Shown here: positions 32,993-41,725 of the stretch, piece after piece
Layout: every line of letters begins with the position of its first letter
Position numbering within the stretch: position 1 is the first letter of the stretch
Source: CAZLRH01 sp964562015
GTDB lineage: Bacteria; Verrucomicrobiota; Verrucomicrobiia; Opitutales; JABDGR01
NCBI GenBank assembly: GCA_964562015.1
Contig: CAZLRH010000006.1
Location: forward strand, 124,001 to 188,000
Direction: 5' to 3'
Length of the DNA: 64,000 bases
Program-made: the position numbers and the translations under genes
Notes under the pieces: generated by a model
The model's database searches: none
What the model was told of the DNA's origin: nothing
What the model saw: only the letters and a program-made list of their open reading frames with translations

Positions 32993-33796
32993 GTGGGGCC
33001 AGTGGATACAACCTCACCCACGACCCAAGTGCGCCTACCGGTGGCAAAAGGCTTTCCGGCGCCGCGGTCGCGCGAGCGCCTGGTGCGCGAGGATGCGCCG
33101 GGCTTGCGCGACATGGCACCGGGCGACCGGCCGCAGGAGCGCCTCGAGTCACTCGGCGCAGGTGCCCTGAGTGACAGCGAATTGCTGGCGATGATTTTGC
33201 GCAGCGGCAGCGAGGGCATGGACGTGCTCAAAGTTTCCGCGACCTTGCTCGCGGAGGCAGGTTCACTGGCCGCGTTGTTGTCGTGGACGGCGGAGGATTT
33301 CCGCCGGGTCAAGGGCATCGGTCGCGTCAAGGCGCTGCAATTGCTCACGGTGATGGAAATTGCGCGGCGGGTGGTGGCGCAGGCGGCGGAGCAAACAGCG
33401 ACCCCGCTTTCGACGCCCACGGCGGTGCATAAATATTTTGCGCCACTGACCGCCGGCCTCGAAGTGGAGAAATTTTGGATCCTCTGCCTCAACCGGAAAT
33501 ACGGCCTGATCAAACGGGTCGAGGTGACCTCAGGGACTGCCACCAGCAGCCTGGCGCACCCGCGCGAAGTGTACCGCGAGGCCATCCGCCTGGGCGCGAG
33601 CGCCATAGTGGCGGCGCACAATCATCCCAGCGGCGACCCCGCTCCCAGTTCCGCGGATTTGGAAGTCACCAAACAACTGCGCGAGGCGGCGCTCATCATC
33701 GGCATCGACCTGCTCGACCACGTGATTCTCGGCCAACCCGGCGCGGATCCCCAGCGCTTGGGTTATTTTTCCTTCCGCGCGGCGGGATTGCTGTAA
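32993..33796 (+). CDS. radC: RadC family JAB-domain protein
   Basis: The frame opens with GTG at 32993 and gives 267 residues; later internal starts (near 33110) are possible. It has the N-terminal helix-hairpin-helix-like part (RPQERLESLGAGALSDSELL, then FRRVKGIGRVKALQLLTVME) and the C-terminal JAB/MPN+ metal site IVAAHNHPSGDPAPSSADLE, with conserved HxHPSGxxxPSxxD. The protein ends DHVILGQ...GYFSFRAAGLL as in the family. The historic DNA-repair role of RadC has not held up; the fold suggests a metallo-isopeptidase. It follows trpF by 58 nt on the same strand and is convergent with the exporter gene. Confidence 0.93.
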   Translation: MGPVDTTSPTTQVRLPVAKGFPAPRSRERLVREDAPGLRDMAPGDRPQERLESLGAGALSDSELLAMILRSGSEGMDVLKVSATLLAEAGSLAALLSWTAEDFRRVKGIGRVKALQLLTVMEIARRVVAQAAEQTATPLSTPTAVHKYFAPLTAGLEVEKFWILCLNRKYGLIKRVEVTSGTATSSLAHPREVYREAIRLGASAIVAAHNHPSGDPAPSSADLEVTKQLREAALIIGIDLLDHVILGQPGADPQRLGYFSFRAAGLL

Positions 33797-33823
33797 TTTT
33801 TGAATTTCAATCTCCGGCCTGTA

Positions 33824-36028
33824 TTACAGAAAATATAAATGCGCGAGGGCGGGGTAGTCGTCATCCGCGAGGGCCGCGCGGGCGGCGGTGAGGTCGCGTA
33901 AAACATCCTGGTACCGCGCGAGCAGCGCCAGCAGCGGGGCAATTTCGGCGGCGGAAATCACGAGGGTGCGTCCGGAGGCGCGCATCGTTTCAAGATGGTC
34001 GGACATGCGGCGGTAAGTGGCCAGCAAGTCGGGCGGCGGGACGGGTGCGCAGCCGGCGGTCATGGCGTCGCGCAGGCTGGCCAGTTCCGCGAGCAGGGCG
34101 TCGCGCAGGCGCGCCAGGTCCGGGGCGATTTCGTCGTAAAACGGCACGGGTTGCAAATGTGCGCGGGCGTGCTCGAGGGCACGCAGGTGCTGGCCGAGGT
34201 TTTGCGCGGCGGCGAGATGGGTCGAGACGCGCTGGCGAAACGGCGCGGGAAAGCGGCGCGGCGGCAAATCTCCCAGCCAGTCCGCCGCCCGGCAGGGCAG
34301 CACGAGCGCGCATTGCACAAGGGTGCGCAGGGACTCCGCGCTTTCGCGCAGCGGCCCGAGCGGAATCTCCATGGCCGCAAGCAAATCGTGCGCGCTGGCC
34401 CAAAAACGGGCGGCGTTGCGCTGCAATTCCTTTTGGGGATGCCGCGGCCACGGCACGGACAGGCAGAGCGCCGACAGCAGCGTCCCGACGACCTGGCCGA
34501 TGGTCAGGCTGGTGAAGGCTTGAAGACTGTAAACCTGATTCTCAGTCAGATCGAAATTATACAGAAACAGGATGCAACCCAGCATGCCCACACCCATGTT
34601 GCGCGGGTTGCCGCTGACGTAGCCCCAAAACAGCAGCCCCGGCAGCAGCGCGAGGCAGAGGCTGAAATACCCGTCCAGCATGGGAAAAATCCAGTACAGC
34701 ATCAGCCCGGCCATCACGCTGCCCAGCAGCATGGCCCCGACCAGGGGCAGACTGGCCTGAAAACGCACCAGCACAGTGATAACCACGAAAAACAGCGCGG
34801 CCACCGGGATGGACATGCCGCCAGGAGTATTGGTAAAGAGGTAAATATAAGTACCGATAGTAACCGCCAGGCCGGCCTTGAGCGCGAGCTTGAGGCGGTT
34901 GTATTGGCCGCCCAGGCTCGTGGCGGGCGGAGCCGGCCGCACGGGCAGCCGGTCCTGCCACGCGACCGGGCCGTTCACCGCCGCCAGGCTGACGCGCAGT
35001 TCGCCGAGCGCCGCCCACACGTCGCCCAGCGCGATGCGCACGCCCATCAGGCGCACCGTTTCGCCCGCGATCACGGGCCCGCGCCGTGCCTGTTCGTAGG
35101 CTGCGAGAAAGTCCGTGTCCGCGCCGGCGAAGTCTCCGGCGGGCGGCAAGTCGCACTGCCCGGCGACGAAGGCCTCGTGCAGCACTTGAAATTCGTGCAA
35201 CACGATGGCACACATTTTTTGCAGGGTGGGCGCGAGCAGGTACGTGGCGTGGCCCGGGGCGAAGGGCTGCCGCCCGACGTAGAGCTCGGACACCGCGGCC
35301 AGCAGCGCGCGCAAGTCCTCGGCCATCGCTTCATAGGCCGCGCGCCGCCGGCGGATGGCGCTGGTGTCGCGCAGCGCAAAATTGAACAGCGGGCCGCTGG
35401 CCAGGAGCACGCCGTGGATATTGCGGGCCTTTTCCGCCATCTCCGTCGCAGAAGCGCGGGAGGCCAGATGGTCTTGAAAGAACGAACTCAGCAATTCGCG
35501 GGAGTTGGCGATGGAATCGGCCAGCAGCGCCCGGTATTTCGGTCCCGCATAGACGGGGAAGAGCAGCGAATTCACCACCAGGGAAACGAGAATGCCAAGA
35601 CCCGTCTCCATCGCGCGATAATACGCAAACATCCACGCCTGGGCCGGCGCCGCGGCCCCGGTGTTGAAGGTCGGCAGCGCCACGATCAATGCCGTAACCG
35701 CCCCGAGCATGAACGAATAGGGGTAGAGATTTCCCTGGCCCATGTACATCGCCCAGGTGCCGAAGAAAAACACGAACACGAGAAAGAGTCGCTGGTCCTG
35801 GGCAAAGACCGTCACCAATCCCAGCCCCAGCACTGCGCCGACCACCGTGCCCAGCATGCGCGTGATGCCGCGGTCAATCGTCGCCCCCAAAAAGGGCAGG
35901 TGCATGACGATGGTCGCGATGGCGGCCCACTTCGGGTCTGGCCAGTTAAGCGCGAGCGAAAGGCCCATCGCGGTCAGCACGCTGATGGCCAGGCGCAAGG
36001 CGCCAAACAGGCGGACAAAGGTCGGCAC
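33824..36028 (-). CDS. FUSC-family inner-membrane exporter (AaeB-like)
   Basis: The 734-residue protein has two hydrophobic blocks (residues about 12-165 and 385-530), each with around six membrane segments, separated and followed by large cytoplasmic domains. This is the plan of the FUSC/AaeB aromatic-acid efflux family. Family-like stretches are LNWPDPKWAAIATIVMHLPF and RGITRMLGTVVGAVLGLGLV in the first half, and FVVITVLVRFQASLPLVGAM in the second. With a DUF1656 protein and a HlyD-type adaptor on the opposite strand, it would form an AaeXAB-like exporter of small aromatic or other toxic compounds. Unlike aaeXAB, the components are divergent, 109 nt apart. Confidence 0.88.
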   Translation of the reverse strand: MPTFVRLFGALRLAISVLTAMGLSLALNWPDPKWAAIATIVMHLPFLGATIDRGITRMLGTVVGAVLGLGLVTVFAQDQRLFLVFVFFFGTWAMYMGQGNLYPYSFMLGAVTALIVALPTFNTGAAAPAQAWMFAYYRAMETGLGILVSLVVNSLLFPVYAGPKYRALLADSIANSRELLSSFFQDHLASRASATEMAEKARNIHGVLLASGPLFNFALRDTSAIRRRRAAYEAMAEDLRALLAAVSELYVGRQPFAPGHATYLLAPTLQKMCAIVLHEFQVLHEAFVAGQCDLPPAGDFAGADTDFLAAYEQARRGPVIAGETVRLMGVRIALGDVWAALGELRVSLAAVNGPVAWQDRLPVRPAPPATSLGGQYNRLKLALKAGLAVTIGTYIYLFTNTPGGMSIPVAALFFVVITVLVRFQASLPLVGAMLLGSVMAGLMLYWIFPMLDGYFSLCLALLPGLLFWGYVSGNPRNMGVGMLGCILFLYNFDLTENQVYSLQAFTSLTIGQVVGTLLSALCLSVPWPRHPQKELQRNAARFWASAHDLLAAMEIPLGPLRESAESLRTLVQCALVLPCRAADWLGDLPPRRFPAPFRQRVSTHLAAAQNLGQHLRALEHARAHLQPVPFYDEIAPDLARLRDALLAELASLRDAMTAGCAPVPPPDLLATYRRMSDHLETMRASGRTLVISAAEIAPLLALLARYQDVLRDLTAARAALADDDYPALAHLYFL

Positions 36029-36039
36029 GGCGGCGGAGT

Positions 36040-36125
36040 ATGAGGCAGCGGACGACGTTTATGAAGAAAGAAGAGTAGGCCGCACCCGGCGGATTAGGAT
36101 TGAGGACGGCGGCGGGTTGCCTCAT
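36040..36125. promoter_or_regulatory. Inverted repeat in divergent exporter promoter region
   Basis: ATGAGGCA (36040-36047) and its exact complement TGCCTCAT (36118-36125) flank the 109-nt space between the divergent FUSC and DUF1656 genes. They are 70 nt apart. A regulator binding both would be placed to control both directions, but no regulator gene adjoins and the repeat could be chance. Confidence 0.3.
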
Positions 36126-36137
36126 TAGTGCAACGCA

Positions 36138-36383
36138 ATGTTGGACCGCTGGCCGTTGCCCACCTGGCTCGATTGGACACTGCCGCCGGACGTGCCGGTG
36201 GCCGGGATGCTCGTCTGCGCTCCCCTCGTGGTGGCGTTTCTGGCGGCGGCGGTGGCCCTGCCGTTGCTCGTCCTGATGGACCGGGCGAATCTGGCGCGGT
36301 TCGTCTGGCATCCGCCGCTGTTCTCGCTGGGCCTGTATGGTCTCATTTTCGGGCTACTCGGATTATGGCTGCTCCCGAGGTAA
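36138..36383 (+). CDS. DUF1656 small membrane protein (AaeX-like)
   Basis: The 81-residue protein has two membrane segments (about residues 22-44 and 60-78) and the DUF1656-like ends DWTLPPDVPVAG and W-H-P-P-L-F-S-L-G-L-Y. AaeX-type proteins accompany HlyD and FUSC exporter components; their function is unknown. Its 3' end overlaps the HlyD gene start by 19 nt, so the two are translated together. Confidence 0.8.
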   Translation: MLDRWPLPTWLDWTLPPDVPVAGMLVCAPLVVAFLAAAVALPLLVLMDRANLARFVWHPPLFSLGLYGLIFGLLGLWLLPR

Positions 36384-37432
36384 ATCCTTCTCCTCCGCCC
36401 GCCCCGGCCCCCGCACCCGCGGCACCGGTTGCGCCCGTGGCGTCGCCGCCTCCCGCGCCCGTGACGCTGGAGTCTCCCGCACCTATGCGCCGGGCCCGCC
36501 GCGGCGGTTTTTGGCGCAGCTTGGGGGAAGCCTTGGGATTTTTCTTCCGTGTCGCGCTGACGCTCACGGTCGTCGGGCTGGCGGGATTTTTGCTTTATGC
36601 CGTCTGGCGCGAGTACGAGTCGAACCCCTGGACGCGCGACGGGCAGGTGCAGGCCGATATCGTGGGCATCGCCGCGCGCGTCAACGGCCCGATGATTCAT
36701 GTTTACGTCAAAGACAACCAGCCGGTGAAAAAAGGCGACCCGTTGTTTGAAATCGACCCCTCCACCTTCGCCGCCCAAGTCGCTTCGTTCGAAGCCCAAT
36801 TTGCCCTCGCGCAGACCAAGGTCGGGGAATCCCAGCGGGAGGCGGAACGGCGCAAGACGCTGTCGGAGCAGCAGTTCGTGTCGGTGGAGGATTATCAGCA
36901 GGCGAACGCCCGCTACCGCGAGGATGTCGCCACGGCGAAATCCATCGAGGCGCAGTTGGATCTGGCGCGGCTCAATCTTTCCTACACCAAGATTTTTTCC
37001 CCGGTGAACGGTTATATCACCAACATGCACCTCACGCAGGGGACTTACGTCACCGAGGGCGAGGCGCTCATGGCGCTGGTGGACACCGACAGTTATTACG
37101 TTTACGGTTTTTTCCAGGAAACCGTCCTCCAGAACATCAAAACCGGCGATCACGCGGTGGTGAAGTTGATGGGCTACGACGGCCAGAAAATGGACGGCGA
37201 GGTCCAGAGCATCGGCTGGGCGATTTATCGCGCCGACGGCAGCAGCGCGAATTTACTGCCCAATATTTCCCCGACCATCGACTGGGTGCGCCTGGCCCAG
37301 CGTTTTCCGGTGCGCATTAAATTGAAATACGACACCAAGGACGTGCAATTACGCGTCGGCCAGACGGTCAGCGTCGTCATCCTGAAACCCGGCGTCACCG
37401 GCACGGATCCGTTCTTGCCGTGGACGTGGTAG
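36365..37432 (+). CDS. HlyD/EmrA-family periplasmic adaptor (AaeA-like)
   Basis: The start at 36365 (MAAPEVNPSPPPAPAPAPAA) gives 355 residues: a Pro/Ala-rich cytoplasmic tail, one membrane anchor (about residues 57-80), then the adaptor body. The lipoyl-like half motifs are seen in VNGPMIHVYVKDNQPVKKGD and LFEIDPSTF; the helical hairpin lies around SFEAQFALAQTKVGESQREA; the second half is SYTKIFSPVNGYITNMHLTQ. The barrel is DTDSYYVYGFFQETVLQNIK. It would link the FUSC protein to an outer-membrane channel that is not in this window. The long Pro/Ala N-terminus is unusual for AaeA. Confidence 0.92.
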   Translation: MAAPEVNPSPPPAPAPAPAAPVAPVASPPPAPVTLESPAPMRRARRGGFWRSLGEALGFFFRVALTLTVVGLAGFLLYAVWREYESNPWTRDGQVQADIVGIAARVNGPMIHVYVKDNQPVKKGDPLFEIDPSTFAAQVASFEAQFALAQTKVGESQREAERRKTLSEQQFVSVEDYQQANARYREDVATAKSIEAQLDLARLNLSYTKIFSPVNGYITNMHLTQGTYVTEGEALMALVDTDSYYVYGFFQETVLQNIKTGDHAVVKLMGYDGQKMDGEVQSIGWAIYRADGSSANLLPNISPTIDWVRLAQRFPVRIKLKYDTKDVQLRVGQTVSVVILKPGVTGTDPFLPWTW

Positions 37433-37444
37433 GGAGGAAAATGC

Positions 37445-37500
37445 AGAAGTGAGAAGGCAGAAGTTTGAATTCAAAATTGAATATTCAAAATTCAAAACGC
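37445..37500. repeat. 7-nt-periodic spacer repeat between convergent genes
   Basis: Eight heptamers run AGAAGTG, AGAAGGC, AGAAGTT, TGAATTC, AAAATTG, AATATTC, AAAATTC, AAAACGC. The tract starts 12 nt after the HlyD stop and lies between convergent genes, so it is not ahead of a start codon. The words resemble those at 358-399 and 5913-5947. Confidence 0.75.
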
Positions 37501-37538
37501 CGAGAGAAATTAACAAGCTGACGTGGGAAATCTGCGCC

Positions 37539-38687
37539 TCACTTTACCGTCGGAACCGCCGGCATAACCGAAGGTGGCGCAGCAGGCGTCGGGGCGGACG
37601 GATTTTCCGTGGTGGACGCAGCCGGAGCGGGCGCCTTCACGGGAGGTTCGGGTTGGGAAAGGTCCACGGCGGCGATGGCTTTCCCCTTGTCTGAATAATA
37701 TCCGGCCAGCGGATCGGGCTTCAGCGCCTTCAGGCCGGAGACCACGCTTTCCGCGAGGACGACGGAGCCATCCCAACCGGTGTGCACGGTTTCGCCCGCA
37801 GGTGCAAAAAGGGCGGCCACGGCGGTTTGGCCGAGGGCATCGTACTTGCGGCCGGCGATTTCATTGAGGTCCACAAACGCCACGCCTTCCGCCTCGGCGA
37901 CTTGCCTCGCCCAGCCGGCTTGGGTACTCGCGCTGCGCCCGACTTTGCCATTGGCGTCCCAGCGGTTGCGCGGCACGAGCGAGGCCACGATGGGCGTGCC
38001 GCCGTGGGCGCGCGTTTCAGCGATAAATTGGCGGAGATACCAACCGAAAGTGTGATTGACGCCGGGGTCGCCACCGCGGCCGGTGGCGGGCGCGGTTTCC
38101 TCGCCGATGCCCGCAATTTCACCCTTACCGCTATTGGTGCCAAACTGCATGATCACCACGTCGCCTTTTTTGATCAACTCCACCATGTTTTTCCATTGGG
38201 CGTTGTAAAAGCTCAGACTGGTCGTGCCGCCAAAAGCACGGTTGACGACGTTGACCTTCGCCGGATCGAAATAAAACGTCAGTGGCGCGCCCCAACCCCA
38301 TTGGCCGGAGGTGCTGCCGTTGCCAGGCGTGCCATTGCGCACGGTCGAGTCACCGATGAGCCAGAACGTGGGCAAAGCCGGATTTTTGGGCATGGGCGCG
38401 ATGTAGCCCCTGCCGCCTGCCGCGCCATTGGCAGGAGCGGCCCCCATCTGCGTAAGCATATCCACGCCATGGGTGTTCGGCGGCGTGCGCGGCCCGCGCG
38501 CGGCGGCGGTTCCTTCGGTGCTCGGCGCAGCGGAAGTATCTGCGGGTGAGGTGGTAGTGCGAGGCGCAGTGGTCTCAGGTACGGATTGCGCAGGGGTCGT
38601 TTGAGCCATCACATCAATAAGGCCAAAAGTTAGCGTAGCGAGACCGAGGATAGTTGTACGAAATAATGCAGTGGAAGGGTAATTCAC
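37539..38687 (-). CDS. Secreted CE12-like rhamnogalacturonan acetylesterase (SGNH fold)
   Basis: The 382-residue protein has a signal peptide (MNYPSTALFRTTILGLATLT, cut near residue 28), then a Thr/Pro/Ala-rich linker of about 70 residues and an SGNH domain. The nucleophile is in FWLIGDSTVRNG (S114), then WGWGAPLTFYFD, VNRAFGGTTSLSFY (block II), VVIMQFGTNSGKGEIAG (block III Asn) and GETVHTGWDGSVVLAE (His). The GDSTV...GWG...HTGWDG pattern is that of CE12 rhamnogalacturonan or xylan acetylesterases. A low-complexity Pro/Ala tail follows. It would deacetylate plant pectin fragments, consistent with the sugar-use genes in this window. Confidence 0.85.
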   Translation of the reverse strand: MNYPSTALFRTTILGLATLTFGLIDVMAQTTPAQSVPETTAPRTTTSPADTSAAPSTEGTAAARGPRTPPNTHGVDMLTQMGAAPANGAAGGRGYIAPMPKNPALPTFWLIGDSTVRNGTPGNGSTSGQWGWGAPLTFYFDPAKVNVVNRAFGGTTSLSFYNAQWKNMVELIKKGDVVIMQFGTNSGKGEIAGIGEETAPATGRGGDPGVNHTFGWYLRQFIAETRAHGGTPIVASLVPRNRWDANGKVGRSASTQAGWARQVAEAEGVAFVDLNEIAGRKYDALGQTAVAALFAPAGETVHTGWDGSVVLAESVVSGLKALKPDPLAGYYSDKGKAIAAVDLSQPEPPVKAPAPAASTTENPSAPTPAAPPSVMPAVPTVK

Positions 38688-38903
38688 AAGGAGGAGTGGT
38701 TAGGAGGGCTAAATAGAAACAGCGCACATGAGTATTGGTGAAGTTTGGAGGGCGACAAGCCGAATTGCGGGTTTAAAATCGGAGGGTACGGGAGTTACGA
38801 AGACGCCCAAATGTCTATTGCCTAGTGGTTTTAAGGCGGTAATTTTTCGTTTGCCAGTAGTCGGTAATGTTATTCCACCTAAGTGGAGTCATTGTCACAA
38901 TAG
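38688..38903. other. Low-GC intergenic stretch with a doubtful small frame
   Basis: This 216-nt stretch is clearly poorer in G+C than the genes on either side. A frame at 38728-38955 (75 codons, plus strand) begins MSIGEVWRATSRIAGLKSEG but matches nothing I know and overlaps the better-supported frame at 38904. It may be a gene remnant or plain non-coding DNA. Confidence 0.35.
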
Positions 38904-39256
38904 ATGCCTACCATACATCCATTTCCCGTGTTCGATAAAGATGGATACGAGTTAGAGACGGTTGAGCAGGCTGATTTAAAAATCATTCGTTTCTTCGGAA
39001 TCCATTGCCCAGTGACGAGGCGCGATTTTCAGTCAAGACCGGCGATCTGGTGAAATTGATTTTTAGATACCGCGACCATGTTGAAATTAACGGAAGAATC
39101 GTCACCGCCGAGCACATGTGGATTAGAGTTACCGGTTGTGGTGAGGGTTACCTAATCGGCAGATTAGACAACGATCCGCAGTACACTTCTTTATTAAGAT
39201 ATGACGGCGAGGTGAATTTTCACCCGAAGCACATCATCAACTTATGGACCGACTGA
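38904..39256 (+). pseudogene. DUF2314-like small protein split by a -1 frame change at T TTA AAA
   Basis: A frame opened by ATG at 38904 (MPTIHPFPVFDKDGYELETV, then EQADLK) continues only to 39053. A second frame, one base back, carries NHSFLRNPLPSDEARFSVKT, GDLVKLIFRY, EHMWIRVTGCGEGYLIGRLD and NDPQYTSLLRYDGEVNFHPK before a stop at 39256. Joined, they make one coherent protein of about 117 residues resembling DUF2314/immunity-type proteins (SVK-x-G, EhMWi-V, G-LDNdP, G-vxF...hIi). The joint falls exactly on T TTA AAA (38975-38981) in the zero frame, the classical slippery heptamer. It is therefore either a programmed -1 frameshift gene or a recent frameshift (or sequencing slip in A5). The second part alone could start at TTG 39005. 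Composition is AT-rich, suggesting transfer. Confidence 0.6.
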
Positions 39257-39271
39257 TTTGACTATGCATAC

Positions 39272-41719
39272 CTAACTCCGCACCTGATAATTCCCGCCGG
39301 CTGTGAGGGTGGCCTGGAGCGCGGTGAAGGCGGCGTTGACTTCGTCGTCGTTGAGGGTGCGGTCGAGTGCGCGGAAGCGGAGCGCGAACGCGAGGCTTTT
39401 TTTGCCCTCGGGCAGCCCCGTGCCGGTGTAAAGGTCGAAGAGCGAAACCGATTCAACCGCGAACGCGCCTTTCGTGGCGGCTTGCGCGGCGGCGGCGACA
39501 TCGCGGCGGACGGTTTCCGCGGGCGCGGCGGCGTCAACCACGAGCGCAAGGTCACGGGTGCCGGGCGGATATGAGGAGATGGGCTGGAGGCGCGGACGTG
39601 AGCGCGGGCGCGCGAGGAAGTCGGGTCGCACCAACAATTCGCCCGCGAGCACGACACCGTCGAGCCCCTTTTCCTTCGTCAGCGCGGGGTTGACCAGGCC
39701 GGTTTTGATTTGAAAACCGTTTTTCATCCAGCAGCCGGATTCAGCGGCATGGCCGCTTTGCCACAGCGGGCGCGGGCCGATGGGCGAGAACTCCAGCGCG
39801 GCACCGTCGACGCCGAGCAGGTGCGTCGCGAGTTGCACGGCGAGGCTCTTGGCGGCGAAGAAATCGGCGGTGGGCGCGGCGCGCCACGAGCGTTCGGCCG
39901 ACGTGGCGGGAAACGCAAAGGCCACGGCTTCCACTTCGTAAAGTTTGCCCTCGTGTTCGCGAAATACGCGGCCCACTTCGGCGACGCGCGGCAGGCCGTT
40001 GCCATGGTCGGCGTTGAGGCGCAGGGCGTCGAGCAAGCCGGGCACCAGAGATGGGCGCAGGTGGCTCATCTCGGCGGTGAGCGGGTTCGCCAGCGCGAGG
40101 AGCGCGGGCGCGGCGTCGGTGTGCCACTTCTGCAATTCCGCGCCATCGCGCAGTGTGTAATGGACGCATTCGGCAAATTGGCGCGCGGCAAGAAATTGCG
40201 CGGCGCGCACGCCGAAAGTGCCCTGGGCGTCGTCCTCGCGATCGCTGCCCGAGGCCGTAACGGTGGTCGCGGGAATTTTATCGGTGCCGTGCAGGCGGAG
40301 AAATTCTTCGACGAGGTCAATGGGGCGCGAAACTTCGCCGCGCACGCTGGGGACGCGGACCTGCCACGGCGCGCCGGCCGGGCCTTCGGTGACATGGAAA
40401 CCGAGGCGCTCGAACACCCCGCGAATCGTGGAATTGTCCACGGTGAAGCCGAGGCGCTCGCGCACGAAATCCGGCGTAAGGGTGATAACGTGGCCCGTGC
40501 GCGGCGGGGCGCCATGCACGGCGTGGTGCGGCACAATCTGGCCGCCGGCGGTTTCCACCATCAAATCCAGGGCGCGGCGCGCGGCGAAGACGACACCCGC
40601 GGGATCCACATCACGCACAAAGCGGTGCGAGCTGTCAGTGTGCAATCCGAGCAGACGCGTGGCACGACGGATGGCAGCGGGGGCAAACCACGCGCTTTCG
40701 AGCACGAGGTCGGTGGTGGAATTATCCACTTCGGCATCGATGCTGCCCATGACACCGGCGACGACGAGCGGGCGCTCGGTGTCGGCAATGACGAGAATCG
40801 AAGGATCGAGGGCGCGCTCCTTGCCGTCGAGCGTCGTGATTTTTTCTCCCGCAGTGGCGGCGCGGACAACGAGCCCGGCGCCACGGATTTTCTTCGCATC
40901 AAAAGCATGCAGCGGCTGGCCGAGTTCGAGCATGACCCAGTTGGTCACGTCCACGACATTGTTGATGGCGCGCAGGCCGGCGGCTTCGAGGTCGCGGCGC
41001 ATCCACGCCGGGCTCGGGCCGATTTTCACGCCGCGCACGGCGAACGCAGTGTAATACGGGCAATCCGCCGAAGTTACTTGGAGGCTGCGCAGGAGATGGC
41101 CTTCGCCGGGGGCGGGCTGGGCCGGCGGGTCGCACATCACGGCGGGCGGGCGCAAGGGCTGGCCGTAAAGGGCGGCGAGTTCACGGGCCACGCCGAGATG
41201 GCTCCAGCAATCGCCGCGGTTGGCGGTCAGTTCGAGCGTGAAGACGGCGTCGGGCTCGGGGAAAAGATTATTGATCGGCGTGCCGATGTCCGGACGGGAG
41301 TCGAGAATCATCAAGCCGGCGTGGTCGTCGCCCAGGCCGAGTTCGCGGGCGGAGCACATCATGCCTTCGCTCTCGACGCCGCGTAATTTGGATCTTTTGA
41401 TTTTAAAATCGCCGGGCAACGCCGCGCCGGGCAGCGCCACGGGCACGCGGTCGCCGACCTTGTAATTCTTCGCGCCGCACACGATTTGGCGCGGCGGCTC
41501 CGCCGGCGAAGTCTGCACCGTGCAGACGGAAAGCTTGTCGGCGTTGGGATGCGGGATGCTTGTCAGGATTTCTCCGACCACCACCAGGGGCAGCGGCGGC
41601 AAGCCCTTCAACTCCACGCTCTCGACCTCGTGGCCGATGAGCGGCAACGCCTTTTTCAACTCCTCGGCGCCGGCGCTGAGGTTCACGTATTTTTTGAGCC
41701 AGGAAAGGGAGACACGCAT
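39272..41719 (-). CDS. pheT: Phenylalanyl-tRNA synthetase beta subunit
   Basis: The 815-residue subunit of the (alpha-beta)2 enzyme begins MRVSLSWLKKYVNLSAGAEE. It shows the EMAP/tRNA-binding domain (GEILTSIPHPNADKLSVCTV and QIVCGAKNYKVGDRVPVALP), the B3/4 editing domain (NRGDCWSHLGVARELAALYG), B5 (HVITLTPDFVRERLGFTVDN), the catalytic-like core (GTDKIPATTVTASG onward) and the C-terminal anticodon-binding FDX-ACB domain (ISSYPPGTRDLALVVDAAAP, SLFDLYTGTGLPEGKKSLAF). Length is typical. It lies 108 nt after pheS in one transcription unit, with a repeat-containing spacer ahead of its start. The 3' end is 15 nt from the low-GC patch. Confidence 0.97.
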   Translation of the reverse strand: MRVSLSWLKKYVNLSAGAEELKKALPLIGHEVESVELKGLPPLPLVVVGEILTSIPHPNADKLSVCTVQTSPAEPPRQIVCGAKNYKVGDRVPVALPGAALPGDFKIKRSKLRGVESEGMMCSARELGLGDDHAGLMILDSRPDIGTPINNLFPEPDAVFTLELTANRGDCWSHLGVARELAALYGQPLRPPAVMCDPPAQPAPGEGHLLRSLQVTSADCPYYTAFAVRGVKIGPSPAWMRRDLEAAGLRAINNVVDVTNWVMLELGQPLHAFDAKKIRGAGLVVRAATAGEKITTLDGKERALDPSILVIADTERPLVVAGVMGSIDAEVDNSTTDLVLESAWFAPAAIRRATRLLGLHTDSSHRFVRDVDPAGVVFAARRALDLMVETAGGQIVPHHAVHGAPPRTGHVITLTPDFVRERLGFTVDNSTIRGVFERLGFHVTEGPAGAPWQVRVPSVRGEVSRPIDLVEEFLRLHGTDKIPATTVTASGSDREDDAQGTFGVRAAQFLAARQFAECVHYTLRDGAELQKWHTDAAPALLALANPLTAEMSHLRPSLVPGLLDALRLNADHGNGLPRVAEVGRVFREHEGKLYEVEAVAFAFPATSAERSWRAAPTADFFAAKSLAVQLATHLLGVDGAALEFSPIGPRPLWQSGHAAESGCWMKNGFQIKTGLVNPALTKEKGLDGVVLAGELLVRPDFLARPRSRPRLQPISSYPPGTRDLALVVDAAAPAETVRRDVAAAAQAATKGAFAVESVSLFDLYTGTGLPEGKKSLAFALRFRALDRTLNDDEVNAAFTALQATLTAGGNYQVRS

Positions 41720-41725
41720 AAAACA

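Noticed and set aside
33995..36043. A 682-codon plus-strand frame
   Set aside because: It is an antisense shadow of the FUSC exporter; composition is Arg/Gly/His-rich with no domains.
38728..38955. 75-codon frame upstream of the DUF2314-like gene
   Set aside because: No similarity recognised, poor start context, and it overlaps the better-supported frame at 38904.
39710..41386. A 558-codon plus-strand frame
   Set aside because: It is antisense to pheT and has no recognisable domain.
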